Counted from the first letter of the stretch, positions 36,778 through 48,345 are shown. The stretch is DNA of 64,000 nt from Methylobacterium sp. R2-1 (GCF_014191355.1 NZ_JACHWM010000011.1:124001-188000); one strand, 5' to 3'. Notes: a model not told the origin generated them from the letters alone. Numbers and translations are program-made.

Positions 36778-38288
36778 GCCTCGCCGAGCCCGTGCAGCCA
36801 CCAGCGTCCGTTGGCCTGCATCGGCCCGTCACGAAACAGCCAGAAGCGCTCGCCCGCCTCCGTCTCGACCCGATAGTAGTCGCGGGTGAGGTCGGCCTCC
36901 GCGTCCGTCACCCACCACTCGCCGAGGATGCGCTCCGGCCCATCGGCCCGCGCGATGCGGTGGCGGGTGTTGCGCCAGACGAAGAACAGGGGCGGCGCGT
37001 CGGGGATCTCGGCCATCGCCGTGACCGGCTCCGGGGGCGCCAGAAGGCGGGCCGGACGGGGCAGGTCGGTGGGCCAGACCACGCCGAGGGGGGCGGCGAG
37101 CGCTGGCACGCGGCGCACCGCCCGCTCGGGCAGGTCGCTCTCCACCGGTGCCAGCCGATAGACCCGGGCGGCGCCGAGGCGCACCAGCAGGGTATCGATC
37201 AGGGCGGCGAGATCCAGCGCCTGCGGGCCGGCGGCGAGATGGCTCGCGAGGTGCGTTTCTTGGTGCTCGGCCAGGGGCTCGACCCGCGAGGCGCACAGCA
37301 CCGCTTCCTCAATGCCGAAGCCGGGATCGACGAGGGCGAGGCGCTCGGCGAGCAGCCGGGTGAGGTGGGCGGCGTCGCGGCTCGGCCTCGCCGTGCCGAT
37401 CCGGATCGCCTGATCGAGGCGGTCCACGCGGGCGAAGATGAGGTCGAGGCGGCGCGCTCCCAGGCCGCGCCGCTCCAGTTCCGGCACGAGCCGAGCGCAG
37501 AGGTCGGTGACGACCCGCTCCAGGGTCTCGCGGGCGCCGACCGGCTCGGCGAAGCGCAGGGCCACCCGCGGGCTCTCCGGCGCGACGAGCGCCGCCAGCG
37601 GCTCCGGCTCGTATCCCAGCGCCCGGTCGAGCCGGAACAGGACCTCGGCGCCGAAGCGCAGCCGCAAGGCGGCCCGCGGCTTGTCCGTCAGCCCGCCGAT
37701 GCGGGTCAGGCCGACATCCTGCAGCGCCCGCTGGGCCTCGGAGCCGAGCCGCAGGGCCGCCACCGGCAGAGGGGCCAGCACCTGCGCCGCGCCGCCCGGC
37801 GGCACGATCCCGCCCTCACCGAAGCGGGCCAGGCCCCAAGCGCAACCCGGCGTATCGGCAAGCGCGAGCCGCGCCGCGATGCCCGTCCGCTCCAGGCGGG
37901 CGGAGATGTCGGCGAGCAGGGGCGCCTCGCCCCCGAAGAGATGCGCGGCGCCGGTGATGTCGATCAGGAGCCCGTCGGGTGGATCCGTCGCCACGATCGG
38001 CGCGTAGCGCTGACACCACAGGCCGAGCCGCTCCAGCCCCGCCGCATCCGCCTCGGGCGCGGCGGGCACGAGGTGCAGCCCAGGAACGAGCGCCTGGGCA
38101 TGGGCCGCGCTCATGCCGGGGTACAGGCCGAAGCGGCGGGCGGCGGCGTCCACGCCGGCCAGCACGCGCCGGGCGCCGTCCTGCGCCACGGTCGCGAGGG
38201 GCTCATCGGGCGGCGCGGCGCTGGACCCGCTCCGGCGCAGCCGGTCGGTTGGCCAGGCTGGCAGGTACAGCGAGACGACCCTGCGCAT
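36774..38288 (-). CDS. imuB: Y-family polymerase-like protein ImuB
   Basis: A 504-residue member of the DinB/UmuC fold starting [19 protein letters not shown]. Typical ImuB features are present: [14 protein letters not shown] and [16 protein letters not shown], where the acidic residues for metal binding are partly missing, then a little-finger region. The protein is thought to be a non-catalytic adaptor that tethers DnaE2 and the beta clamp. Start ATG 38288 lies inside imuA, an overlap of 86 bp. It is followed immediately by dnaE2. Confidence 0.92.
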   Translation of the reverse strand: MRRVVSLYLPAWPTDRLRRSGSSAAPPDEPLATVAQDGARRVLAGVDAAARRFGLYPGMSAAHAQALVPGLHLVPAAPEADAAGLERLGLWCQRYAPIVATDPPDGLLIDITGAAHLFGGEAPLLADISARLERTGIAARLALADTPGCAWGLARFGEGGIVPPGGAAQVLAPLPVAALRLGSEAQRALQDVGLTRIGGLTDKPRAALRLRFGAEVLFRLDRALGYEPEPLAALVAPESPRVALRFAEPVGARETLERVVTDLCARLVPELERRGLGARRLDLIFARVDRLDQAIRIGTARPSRDAAHLTRLLAERLALVDPGFGIEEAVLCASRVEPLAEHQETHLASHLAAGPQALDLAALIDTLLVRLGAARVYRLAPVESDLPERAVRRVPALAAPLGVVWPTDLPRPARLLAPPEPVTAMAEIPDAPPLFFVWRNTRHRIARADGPERILGEWWVTDAEADLTRDYYRVETEAGERFWLFRDGPMQANGRWWLHGLGEA

Positions 38289-38964
38289 CGCAGGCCTCCA
38301 CGATCCAAGCTCCCGGCGCCCCGCCACGGCTGCGCTGCAATTCGAGCCGCCAGCGCGGGCGGCCCATGCGACGGCTCATGCCGTCAGAAGGGGCGGGCGC
38401 CACCCGCCAGCGGGTTCGTGCGGCGGAGGGCTCCGGCTCGGCGGCCTCGCCCGCGCAGAGGCGGTGCACGACGAGCGCGGTGACGCCCGAGCCCTCCGCG
38501 GCGAGTTGGAGTCGACGGGAAGGAGTGAGCGTCATGCGGGTGAGTTCGCCGACGACTCCGGCCAGCCCACGATGGCGCAGGCCCTCCTCCATGGCCGGCA
38601 GCACCTCGGTATCGCGCCACGTCTCGCAATAGACGACCCGGTCGGGGTGGAGCCCGACGCGGGCGAGCGCCGGAGCGAACAGATCGCGGCTGTGCAGACA
38701 CCACAGTACCGGACCGTCCAGACGGGCGAGGATGCCGCCCGCGAACAGCACGGCGGTGGCGGCGTAACGCCCGCGTGGGCCGCCCTCGTGGATCTGGTGA
38801 AGCGCGCCCAGCGCCAAGCCGCCGCCGGGGAGTGCCGCGTCGAGCCCCGCAACGCCGAAGGGCAGGGTGGGAGCGGCATCAGGCCCGGCACCGGTCCCGA
38901 CGGAGTCCGTCAGCCGGCGAAGCTCGGCCAGCGTCGGTGCGTCGGGGGAATGGGGAGGGGGCAT
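38203..38964 (-). CDS. imuA: ImuA (RecA/SulA-like mutasome protein)
   Basis: A 253-residue RecA-fold protein without an intact Walker A. It contains LPFGVAGLDAALPGGGLALGALHQI, the ImuA-type hallmark, and GPVLWCLHSRDLFAPAL. It partners ImuB and DnaE2 in damage-induced mutagenesis. ATG 38964 (MPPPHSPDAPTLAELRRL) was chosen over upstream in-frame codons. A perfect GAAC-N7-GAAC LexA box lies 40 bases upstream, so this is the first gene of an SOS operon. Confidence 0.9.
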   Translation of the reverse strand: MPPPHSPDAPTLAELRRLTDSVGTGAGPDAAPTLPFGVAGLDAALPGGGLALGALHQIHEGGPRGRYAATAVLFAGGILARLDGPVLWCLHSRDLFAPALARVGLHPDRVVYCETWRDTEVLPAMEEGLRHRGLAGVVGELTRMTLTPSRRLQLAAEGSGVTALVVHRLCAGEAAEPEPSAARTRWRVAPAPSDGMSRRMGRPRWRLELQRSRGGAPGAWIVEACDAQGRLAVPASLANRPAAPERVQRRAAR

Positions 38965-39003
38965 GGGCGCTGGTTCAAGGGTTGGCGTTTGCGGCGGCTC
39001 TTG

Positions 39004-39018
39004 GAACAAAGAGTGAAC
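39004..39018 (-). promoter_or_regulatory. LexA (SOS) box
   Basis: GAAC (39004-39007), seven bases, GAAC (39015-39018). This is the direct-repeat LexA operator GAACN7GAAC/GTTCN7GTTC known from alphaproteobacteria. It lies 40 bases upstream of the imuA start, where it would cover the promoter. Confidence 0.85.
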
Positions 39019-39359
39019 ACACCTGAGCCGTAACCCGTCAACCGCCTGATCGTTGCCATCCCTGTTGAAAATGCGGATTTTATTCCGCCCGTCCGCTTGA
39101 CCATCGAGTCGGCGACGATTCCGCGACCGAAGCCCTGCACGCAACGCGGGTGCGACGGCTTACCCCACCTCAAATCTGCATGTGTCAGCAGGGCGGATGC
39201 AACAAAACGGACTGCTGTTGCCGCTGAACGACAGACGTTCGCCTCTACCGTTCTATCGTATTGTCTGCCGGGGACTTTGCCGGAGGATGTCGCGTGGGAA
39301 GCGCAATCAGCGTTTTCCCGTGAGCTCTCAAGATAAGCCAGGGTCATGAGTGACCGGTC
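39019..39359. other. Intergenic region, imuA to response regulator
   Basis: No gene recognised. It holds the upstream part of the imuA promoter and the response-regulator promoter. A 9-base direct repeat, ATGAGTGAC, occurs at 39346-39354 and 39360-39368. The second copy is the response-regulator start codon. The first opens a five-codon ORF whose TGA overlaps that ATG. Confidence 0.5.
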
Positions 39360-39764
39360 ATGAGTGACGCACGACCCACAGTCCGCCGGCCCGTCATCCT
39401 CGTCGTCGAGGATGAGCCCGACGAGCGCTACCTCGCGGCCGAGCTGCTGGAGGAGAAGGGCTTCGAGGTCATCGAGGCCGAGACGGCGGAGAGCGCGCTC
39501 GACATCCTGCATCAGCGGGGCGACGGGATCGACGTGGTGTTCTCCGACGTGCGCACGCCGGGCACGATCGGCGGCTTCGAGCTGGCACGGATCATCGGCG
39601 TGACCTGGCCGCGCATCCGCCTGCTGCTGACCTCGGGCGATGCGGGTGACCAGCCGAGCGACCTGCGCGTCACCGCGACCTTCATGCCCAAGCCCTGGCG
39701 AGCGCCGGAGATCCTGACGTGGCTGGAGGAGGCCGCGGGGCTCAGGGAGCCGCCGGAGGGGTGA
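39360..39764 (+). CDS. Single-domain response regulator
   Basis: A 134-residue stand-alone receiver domain. It has the acidic pair in VVEDEPDE, the phospho-acceptor in VVFSDVRTPG (Asp), the switch Ser/Thr in LLLTSGDAG and the Lys in FMPKPWRAPEIL. There is no output domain, so it acts by protein contact or in phosphotransfer, as CpdR or DivK do. The cognate kinase is not in this window. ATG 39360 is the second of two tandem starts. Confidence 0.88.
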   Translation: MSDARPTVRRPVILVVEDEPDERYLAAELLEEKGFEVIEAETAESALDILHQRGDGIDVVFSDVRTPGTIGGFELARIIGVTWPRIRLLLTSGDAGDQPSDLRVTATFMPKPWRAPEILTWLEEAAGLREPPEG

Positions 39765-39774
39765 GGATCTCCTC

Positions 39775-39888
39775 TCCTCCCCCTTGCGGGGAGGAGCCGG
39801 AGGTGAGGGTGGTGCAGAAGGCACCGCGGGGTCCCTTCCCGAACGCCCCCCACCTCCACCCCTGCCCCCTCCCCGCAAGGGGGAGGGA
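39775..39888. repeat. Paired palindromic intergenic repeat
   Basis: The left arm around CCTCCCCCTTGCGGGGAGG (39777-39795) recurs inverted on the right as CCTCCCCGCAAGGGGGAGG (39868-39886). Each arm is itself a stem-loop, and the two arms can also pair across about 70 bases. It fills the space between the convergent response-regulator and cyclophilin genes, so it may also terminate transcription. Confidence 0.7.
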
Positions 39889-39896
39889 AACTCCTG

Positions 39897-40358
39897 TTAC
39901 GCCGCGGCGACGGTCGCCTTCACGATCCGATCGGGATCGCGCACGGGCTCGCCGCGCTTGATCGTGTCGACCACCTCCATGCCTTCGATCACCTTGCCCC
40001 ACACCGTGTACTGACGGTCGAGGAAGCGGGCGTCGGCGAAGCAGATGAAGAACTGCGAGTTCGCCGAGTGCGGGAAGTTGGTGCGCGCCATCGAGCAGGT
40101 GCCGCGCACGTGCGGCTCGGCGTTGAACTCGGCGTTGAGGTCGGGCAGTTCGGAACCACCCGAGCCGGTGCCGGTCGGATCACCGGTCTGGGCCATGAAG
40201 CCGTCGATGACGCGATGGAACGGCACGCCGTCGTAGAAGCCCTGGGATGCCAGCGTCTTGATCCGCTCGACGTGGTTGGGCGCGAGGTCGGGGCGCAGCG
40301 CGATGACGACGCGGCCCTTGGTGGTCTCCAGAACGATGGTCTCGTTCGTCTCTGCCAT
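39897..40358 (-). CDS. Peptidyl-prolyl cis-trans isomerase, cyclophilin type (cytoplasmic)
   Basis: A 153-residue cyclophilin without a signal peptide. Active-site landmarks are FHRVIDGFMAQTGD (Arg and the FMAQ segment), SMARTNFPHSANSQFFICF and the C-terminal VVDTIKRGEP. It speeds prolyl isomerisation of cytosolic proteins. A secreted paralogue lies at 40877, so a pair is encoded in tandem with one gene between. Confidence 0.92.
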   Translation of the reverse strand: MAETNETIVLETTKGRVVIALRPDLAPNHVERIKTLASQGFYDGVPFHRVIDGFMAQTGDPTGTGSGGSELPDLNAEFNAEPHVRGTCSMARTNFPHSANSQFFICFADARFLDRQYTVWGKVIEGMEVVDTIKRGEPVRDPDRIVKATVAAA

Positions 40359-40361
40359 GGC

Positions 40362-40862
40362 TTAAATTCCCTGTCCTCTGGGTCCGTCGTAGATGAAGCG
40401 CAGCGCCAGGGGGCGCCCCGCGATGGCGCCGCCGAGAGCCGGGGTGAGCCGGACCGGCGTGCAGCGGGCGATCGCGTCGAGCGTCGCCCGTATCAGGATT
40501 TCCCGGGTCTTCGTGTCGCCCGGCGCTTTCGCGAAGGTGATCTGCGGCGTGCCGATCACCGAGCCATCCCGGCGCAGCGAGAGACGCGCCGTGATCTCCG
40601 CCCGCTCGAACCGGCTCAAGCCCTCGGGCACCTGCCAGCAGGCCGCGAGCGCCGGGTAGAGCGCCCGCAAGGTGTCGGCCGGAGCCGCCTCCGTTCCTGC
40701 CGCGGGCAGCGGCACCCGCTGCGTGCCCCGCAAGGTCTGGGGCAGGGTGCGCCAAGGTTCAATGCCCTCGAACGCATTCGCCCTGCCCGGTGCGAGCAGG
40801 GCCGCGGACAGAGCCAGCCCGGCCGCGAGGAGGCCGGCGAGATGGCCAGCCCGGCGACACAA
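40362..40862 (-). CDS. Secreted protein with TonB-C-like domain
   Basis: A 166-residue protein with a signal peptide (about 1-31, ending GRANA). The mature part resembles the TonB/TolA C-terminal fold: LRALYPALAACWQVPEGL, then ITARLSLRRDGSVIGTPQI and RATLDAIARCTPVRL. Two cysteines bracket this domain. It is three bases from the cytosolic cyclophilin and 14 from the periplasmic one, so all three are probably cotranscribed. A role in envelope protein folding or TolA-like contacts is inference. Confidence 0.65.
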   Translation of the reverse strand: MCRRAGHLAGLLAAGLALSAALLAPGRANAFEGIEPWRTLPQTLRGTQRVPLPAAGTEAAPADTLRALYPALAACWQVPEGLSRFERAEITARLSLRRDGSVIGTPQITFAKAPGDTKTREILIRATLDAIARCTPVRLTPALGGAIAGRPLALRFIYDGPRGQGI

Positions 40863-40876
40863 GGTGCGTCCGGCCG

Positions 40877-41416
40877 CTATTGGCCGCCTCCGAGCGTCAT
40901 CTTGACGATCTTGTCGGGGTCCTGCACCGAGCCGTTATTGGCCTTGGAGCCCTTCTTGATCTTGTCGACCACGTCCATTCCGGAGGTGACGACACCGACG
41001 ACGGTGTAGTTGTTGTTCAGGAACTCGGCGTCGCCGAGGCAGATGAAGAACTGGGAGTTCGCCGAGTTCGGATCACCCGAGCGGGCCATGCCGACAGTGC
41101 CGCGCTTGAACGGGGCGGAGGAGAACTCGGCGGGTATGTTGGGCAGGCTGGAGCCGCCGGTGCCGTTGCCCTTGGGATCGCCGGTCTGGACCATGAAGCC
41201 GTCGATGACCCGGTGGAACTTCAGGCCGTTGTAGAAGCCCTGCCCGATCAGCGTCTTGAGCTGCTTGACGTGCTTCGGCGCGATCTCCGGGCGCAGCTCG
41301 ATCGTGACCCGCCCGTCCTTGGTCTCAAGGATGACGGTGTTCTCGCCGGCCCGTGCCGGGGCGGCGAGGAGCATGGCGGAGAGGGCGAGGCCGAGGACGG
41401 CGTGGCGGCGGTTCAT
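40877..41416 (-). CDS. Peptidyl-prolyl cis-trans isomerase, cyclophilin type (periplasmic)
   Basis: A 179-residue cyclophilin starting MNRRHAVLGLALSAMLLAA, a signal peptide cleaved after APARA. Active-site segments FHRVIDGFMVQTGD and MARSGDPNSANSQFFICLG are intact. It assists folding of exported proteins. ATG 41416 was chosen over an upstream in-frame codon at 41512, which overlaps coaD and would hide the signal peptide. Confidence 0.92.
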   Translation of the reverse strand: MNRRHAVLGLALSAMLLAAPARAGENTVILETKDGRVTIELRPEIAPKHVKQLKTLIGQGFYNGLKFHRVIDGFMVQTGDPKGNGTGGSSLPNIPAEFSSAPFKRGTVGMARSGDPNSANSQFFICLGDAEFLNNNYTVVGVVTSGMDVVDKIKKGSKANNGSVQDPDKIVKMTLGGGQ

Positions 41417-41441
41417 GCGGGCTGAAGCTCCGTGTGGGAAA

Positions 41442-41945
41442 TCAGGATTTCGCGAAGCGGGCGGCGAGCCGCGCGGCGACGACCGGCGGCACGAAGGGCG
41501 AGACGTCGCCACCCATGGCCGCGATCTGGCGCACCAGGGTCGCGGTGATCGGCCGTACGCCGGTGGAGGCGGGCAGGAATACGGTCTGGACTTCGGGGGC
41601 CATGGCGCCGTTCATGCCCGCGAGCTGCATCTCGTAGTCGAGGTCGGTGCCGTCGCGCAGGCCCCGAATGAACAGGCGGGCGCCACAGCGCCGGGCGGCC
41701 GAGACGGCGAGGTCGTCAAAGGTGACGACCTCCAGGCTCGCCCCCTCGGCAGCAGCGAGCGGTTCGCAGGTCTCACGCAGCAGGGCAGCGCGCTCCTCGG
41801 CCGTGAACAGCGGCGCCTTGCCCGGGTGCACGCCGATGGCGAGCACCAGCCGCGGAACGAGGCGGCAGGCCTGCCGCACCACGTCGAGGTGGCCGTTGGT
41901 GACCGGATCGAAGGAGCCGGCATAGAGGGCGGTGCGGGTCGTCAC
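41442..41945 (-). CDS. coaD: Phosphopantetheine adenylyltransferase
   Basis: A 167-residue nucleotidyltransferase of coenzyme A biosynthesis that converts 4'-phosphopantetheine to dephospho-CoA. It has the T/HxGH motif in [32 protein letters not shown] for phosphopantetheine binding, and [16 protein letters not shown] near the C-terminus. Length and start are standard. It heads the run towards the cyclophilin genes. Confidence 0.95.
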   Translation of the reverse strand: MTTRTALYAGSFDPVTNGHLDVVRQACRLVPRLVLAIGVHPGKAPLFTAEERAALLRETCEPLAAAEGASLEVVTFDDLAVSAARRCGARLFIRGLRDGTDLDYEMQLAGMNGAMAPEVQTVFLPASTGVRPITATLVRQIAAMGGDVSPFVPPVVAARLAARFAKS

Positions 41946-42006
41946 GGGACGGGCCTAGAGCATTTTCCCCGCAAACGGAACCCGAGCGGTCCTCCGCCTC
42001 ACCCAT

Positions 42007-42044
42007 CGTCATTCCGGGTTCGCCTCCGGCGTCCCGGAATGACG
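42007..42044. repeat. Palindromic repeat near the GIY-YIG remnant
   Basis: CGTCATTCCGGG (42007-42018) and CCCGGAATGACG (42033-42044) form a perfect 12-bp inverted repeat with a 14-base loop. Related sequence (GAACCCGG, CCCGGGATGACGG) occurs on the other side of the nuclease remnant at 42400-42490. Confidence 0.75.
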
Positions 42045-42087
42045 GTGATGAGAGTTGCAGGAGCGGTGGCAAGTCGTCCGCTCCGGC

Positions 42088-42363
42088 ATTCAACCGATCA
42101 TAGAGATCCACCCAATCCGGGCTCATCGTCTCGATCAGAGCGATCTTCCATTCGCGGCGCCATTTCTTGATGGCCTTCTCGCGGGCGATCGCCTCATCGA
42201 TGCGATCCTAGACTTCGTACCAGACGAGGCGATCGACGCTGTAGCGGGCCGAGAACCCCGGTGCCGCCTTGGTCTTGTGTTCCCATACCCGCCGGCCCAA
42301 GTCGCGCGTGACGCCGAGAGACAGCGTGCCATCCCGCTTGTGCGAGAAGATAGACAGCACCGA
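42088..42363 (-). pseudogene. GIY-YIG nuclease-like pseudogene
   Basis: On the minus strand a short GIY-YIG protein can be followed: AVYLLA, then in another frame HKRDGTLSLGVTRDLGRRVW, WEHKTKAAPGF and RLVWYEV. An in-frame TAG (42208-42210) follows, then DRIDEAIAREKAIKKWRREW and DWVDLYDRL. A frameshift near 42345, the nonsense codon where relatives have Tyr, and Tyr-to-Ser in the usual TLYLGVT motif show it is inactive. Palindromic repeats lie on both sides. Confidence 0.75.
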
Positions 42364-42500
42364 TACCCCTCTCTCCCGTCGTTCTGCGGCGCCGAAGGCG
42401 AACCCGGACTCCACGATCCGACTCGCCGCCAAGTCCCGGCGCCGCATCACGGGTAGATCCCGGGTTCGGTTGCGCGGCCCCGGGATGACGGCTGCGGGCC

Positions 42501-45257
<2,757 letters not shown>

Positions 45258-45321
45258 CCGCCGCAGGAAGCCGCCGGGTGAAACGGAAAGGCCGTCGCGG
45301 GGCGGCCGCTCCGATCCACCG

Positions 45322-45429
45322 CCTCATCCTGAGGTGCCGGCGCGAAGCGGCGGCCTCGGAGGCTCCTCCAGGGATCGCGTGCTTCCTGGAGGATCCTTCG
45401 AGGCCGCTTCGCGGCACCTCAGGATGAGG
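45322..45429. repeat. Long palindromic dispersed repeat
   Basis: Two arms of about 45 bases face each other around a 14-base centre. The ends CCTCATCCTGAGGTGCC (45322-45338) and GGCACCTCAGGATGAGG (45413-45429) are perfect complements, and the inner parts are imperfect. It lies upstream of gyrA. A half copy is at 32921-32952. It would fold into a long hairpin in RNA from either strand. Confidence 0.8.
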
Positions 45430-45544
45430 GCGAGGATGGGAGACCTTGCCCCGGACCAAAGGCCGTCGTTTCAGTTACTTAAATATGAATTCCAAGGCGC
45501 CGGCACAACATCTGCGGCCTCGCCAGCGGCGCTTTGACAACGTC

Positions 45545-46159
45545 TCAAGGAAGACGCGCCAAGATCGCCTCGGCGGCGGCCAGATCCTCCGGTGCGTTGA
45601 GGTTGAGGAAGGGATCGACGGGCGCCACCGGCCAGGAGGCGACGGCCGCCCCGTGCCGCTCGATGAAGCCGCCGACCCGCCGCTCGCCGCGCCCGAGCCA
45701 GTCGCGCAGGTCGACGCGAAGCGCCACCGGCCAGAGCGCGCTGGTGAAGTGGCGCCGCTCCCCCGAGGCCGCGAGCGCGATCGGCTTGCCCTCCGCTGCC
45801 GCGGCGGCAACGAGCCGGGCCACGAAGTCGTGCGGCAGGAACGGCGCGTCGCCGGGCACGCTCACGACATGGGTGATGCCGGGTTGCGCCGCCTCCATCC
45901 CGGCGAGGATACCCGCCAGCGGCCCCGGATGGTCCGGGACGGGATCGGACAGGATCTCACCGGAAAACACGTCGCGGAAGCGGGCAGGGTCGCCGTTGGC
46001 GCTGAGCACGAGGCCGCCCTGGCACTGGGGCCTCAGGCGCTCGGCGACGCGCTCCAGCAGGGTCCGCCCGGCGAGACGGCGTAGGGGCTTGTCGCCTCCG
46101 CCCATCCGCCGCGACAGGCCGCCGGCCAGAATCAGGCCGAGGACCGGGGCCGAACTCAC
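45545..46159 (-). CDS. mobA: Molybdenum cofactor guanylyltransferase
   Basis: A 204-residue nucleotidyltransferase with the GTP-binding start LGLILAGGLSRRMGGGDKPL, then LSDPVPDHPGPLAGILAGM and VSVPGDAPFLPHDFVARL. It adds GMP to molybdopterin to give the bis-MGD cofactor of DMSO-reductase-family enzymes such as formate dehydrogenases. GTG 46159 overlaps the mrp stop by 4 bp, so the two genes are translationally coupled. Confidence 0.92.
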   Translation of the reverse strand: MSSAPVLGLILAGGLSRRMGGGDKPLRRLAGRTLLERVAERLRPQCQGGLVLSANGDPARFRDVFSGEILSDPVPDHPGPLAGILAGMEAAQPGITHVVSVPGDAPFLPHDFVARLVAAAAAEGKPIALAASGERRHFTSALWPVALRVDLRDWLGRGERRVGGFIERHGAAVASWPVAPVDPFLNLNAPEDLAAAEAILARLP

Positions 46160-47295
46160 TCGATGACGATCCGGGGCGCCGCCCGGCCGGCGGGCGCGCC
46201 GGTGAGGTTGCCCCAGAGTTTCTCGGCGATCTCGCGATAGACCTTTGCCTGCGGCCCGTCCGGATCGGTCGCCACCACCGGGCGGCCGGCATCCGAGGTC
46301 TCGCGGATCGCCATGGTCAGCGGGATCTCGCCGAGGAACGGCACCTCCAGGCGCTCGGCCTCGTGGCGGGCGCCGCCATGGCCGAAGATCGCGGAGGCCG
46401 CCCCGCAATTCGGGCAGATGAAGGTCGCCATGTTCTCGATCACGCCGAGGATCGGCACCGAGACCTTCCGGAACATGGTCACGCCGCGGCGCGCGTCGAT
46501 CAGCGCCAGATCCTGCGGCGTCGAGACGATGACGGCCCCGGATAGCGGCGTCGCCTGGGCCATGGTGAGCTGCGCGTCGCCCGTGCCGGGAGGCATGTCG
46601 ACCACGAGCACGTCGAGTTCGCCCCAGGCCACGTCGCGCAGCATCTGCGTGATCGCCGATTGCACCATCGGCCCGCGCCAGATCATCGCCGATTCCGGCT
46701 CGATCAGCAGACCGATCGACATGGCCTTCAGCCCGTAGGCCTGGAGCGGCTCTAGGATCTTGCCCTCGATCACCCGCGGCTTGCCGGAGAGCCCCAGAAG
46801 CTTCGGCACAGAGGGCCCGTAGATGTCGGCATCGAGCAGGCCGACCTTGAGGCCCTGTGCGCTGAGGGCCAGGGCGAGGTTGCAGGCGGTGGTGGACTTG
46901 CCGACGCCGCCCTTGCCCGAGGCCACCGCCACGATGTGGCGCACGCCGGGCAAAGCGTTACCCTGGGCGTTGCCCTGGCGCGGCGGCGGCGTGCCGGGTC
47001 CGGCGGGTGGACGCGGCGCGGCGCCCGCAGCCGGGGCGCTCGATGCCCGCTCGGCCGTGAGGCTCGCCAGCACGCTCGACACGCCGGGCAGCGCCAGCAC
47101 GCGCCCCTCCGCCTCGCGGCGCACCGGCTCGAAGCGCTCGGCCTCGCTCGGGTCGATCAGGATCGAGAACATCACCCGGTTGCCCGGATCGATCAGGACC
47201 TGAGACAGGCGGCCGGAGCCGGGCAGGGTGGTGCCGCCGCCATCCACCGTGACGGTCGAGAGCGCCTTGAGCACGTCGTCGCGGGTGATGGCCAA
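46156..47295 (-). CDS. mrp: Mrp/NBP35-family iron-sulfur carrier ATPase
   Basis: A 379-residue protein. The N-terminal MIP18-like domain (about 1-85) is followed by a proline/glycine linker and a ParA-type ATPase. Walker A is ASGKGGVGKSTTACN, switch DADIYGPSVPKLLGL, and VDMPPGTGDAQLT the Walker B region. FICPNCG provides the CxxC that binds a shared iron-sulfur cluster. It delivers Fe-S clusters to target enzymes. Coupling to mobA fits a role in maturing molybdo-iron-sulfur enzymes, though that link is inference. Confidence 0.92.
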   Translation of the reverse strand: MAITRDDVLKALSTVTVDGGGTTLPGSGRLSQVLIDPGNRVMFSILIDPSEAERFEPVRREAEGRVLALPGVSSVLASLTAERASSAPAAGAAPRPPAGPGTPPPRQGNAQGNALPGVRHIVAVASGKGGVGKSTTACNLALALSAQGLKVGLLDADIYGPSVPKLLGLSGKPRVIEGKILEPLQAYGLKAMSIGLLIEPESAMIWRGPMVQSAITQMLRDVAWGELDVLVVDMPPGTGDAQLTMAQATPLSGAVIVSTPQDLALIDARRGVTMFRKVSVPILGVIENMATFICPNCGAASAIFGHGGARHEAERLEVPFLGEIPLTMAIRETSDAGRPVVATDPDGPQAKVYREIAEKLWGNLTGAPAGRAAPRIVIE

Positions 47296-47383
47296 AACTC
47301 AAGCTCCATCGGGCGTTGGGCGGAACCGTCCGCCCCGTCCATCTAACCAGCCCCACGCGAAACACCAGCCCGGGCGCGCTGCC

Positions 47384-47653
47384 TCACCGCCGCCGGTCCG
47401 GCGGAACGGCGACCAGGTTGCACACCTCCATCGGCCCGCGCACGACCGAGCCGTCACCGCGCCGATAGAAGCCGCGGCGCAGGTGCCGGCAGCCGAGGGG
47501 ACCGCGCAGACGCTTCACCCGTTCGATGTGGACGCCGCGATAGCGCCGGTTCGAGAAATCGTGGCCGCCGATGCGCACGCCGGGGCCGAAGCGCACCTCC
47601 GCAGAGGCCGGAACCGCGGCGACCAGCAGCATGGCGAGCAGCGCACCCCTCAT
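47384..47653 (-). CDS. Small secreted basic protein
   Basis: An 89-residue product with a signal peptide (MRGALLAMLLVAAVPASA). The mature part is short and arginine-rich (GGHDFSNRRYRGVHIERVKR) with two cysteines (GCRHL, EVCNL) that could pair. No family recognised. ATG 47653 was chosen because it starts the signal peptide. Confidence 0.55.
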   Translation of the reverse strand: MRGALLAMLLVAAVPASAEVRFGPGVRIGGHDFSNRRYRGVHIERVKRLRGPLGCRHLRRGFYRRGDGSVVRGPMEVCNLVAVPPDRRR

Positions 47654-47799
47654 CCCACTCTCCGGCAAAGCTTCGCCCGAGCACCCTGAACCAAGATCGG
47701 CCTCGCTCGTTGTCGCTGCAATCGCCGGGCGGCGAACACAGACAAGGGTCGTCGGCCTGCCCGGCACACGCCATTGACGACAGACGGAGTACGGATCTC

Positions 47800-48303
47800 A
47801 TGCACCAGGGCAACCATCGCGACCACGAGGGCGCGAAGAAGCTCTTCGAGCTGACCAAGGACGTCAAGGTCGCGATGCTGACCACGGCCGACCAGAACGG
47901 CACCCTGAACAGCCGCCCGATGTGGAACAACGAGATCGACGAGAACGGCGACATCTGGTTCTTCACCAAGCTGCACAGCCCGAAGACCGCCGAGATCGGC
48001 CGCGACAACCAAGTCAACCTCGCCTATTCCGACCCGTCGAGCCAGACCTACGTCTCGATCGCCGGCAAGGCCGAGGTGATCCGCGATCAGAAGCTGATCG
48101 ACGAGAAGTGGCAGGAGAGCCTCAAGACGTGGTTCCCCAAAGGCAAGGACGACCCGGAGGTCGGCCTGATCCGCATCCACCCTGAGCAGGGCGAGTACTG
48201 GGACAGCCCGTCGAGCACGATGGTCCACCTCTACGGCTACGTGAAGGCCTCCCTCACCGGCGAGAGCCCGAAGACCGAGACCAAGAAGGTCAACCTCGCC
48301 TGA
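47800..48303 (+). CDS. Pyridoxamine 5'-phosphate oxidase-like stress protein
   Basis: A 167-residue FMN-binding split-barrel protein of the general stress protein 26 type: VAMLTTADQNGTLNSRPMW, IWFFTKLHSPKTAEI, NLAYSDPSSQTYVSIAG and a C-terminal GYVKASLTGESPK. Members bind FMN or F420 and are often stress-induced; the substrate is unknown. ATG 47800 has GGAG upstream. A strong intrinsic terminator follows at 48346. Confidence 0.85.
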   Translation: MHQGNHRDHEGAKKLFELTKDVKVAMLTTADQNGTLNSRPMWNNEIDENGDIWFFTKLHSPKTAEIGRDNQVNLAYSDPSSQTYVSIAGKAEVIRDQKLIDEKWQESLKTWFPKGKDDPEVGLIRIHPEQGEYWDSPSSTMVHLYGYVKASLTGESPKTETKKVNLA

Positions 48304-48345
48304 TTCTGTCATTGTGAGGGGCCCTTGTGCCCGTCCGTGACGTTC

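Noticed and set aside
33568..36801. dnaE2 start at GTG 36801
   Set aside because: GTG 36777 overlaps the imuB stop and begins right at the conserved [13 protein letters not shown]; the extra eight residues are Arg-rich.
33733..36876. 1047-codon plus-strand ORF
   Set aside because: Antisense shadow of dnaE2.
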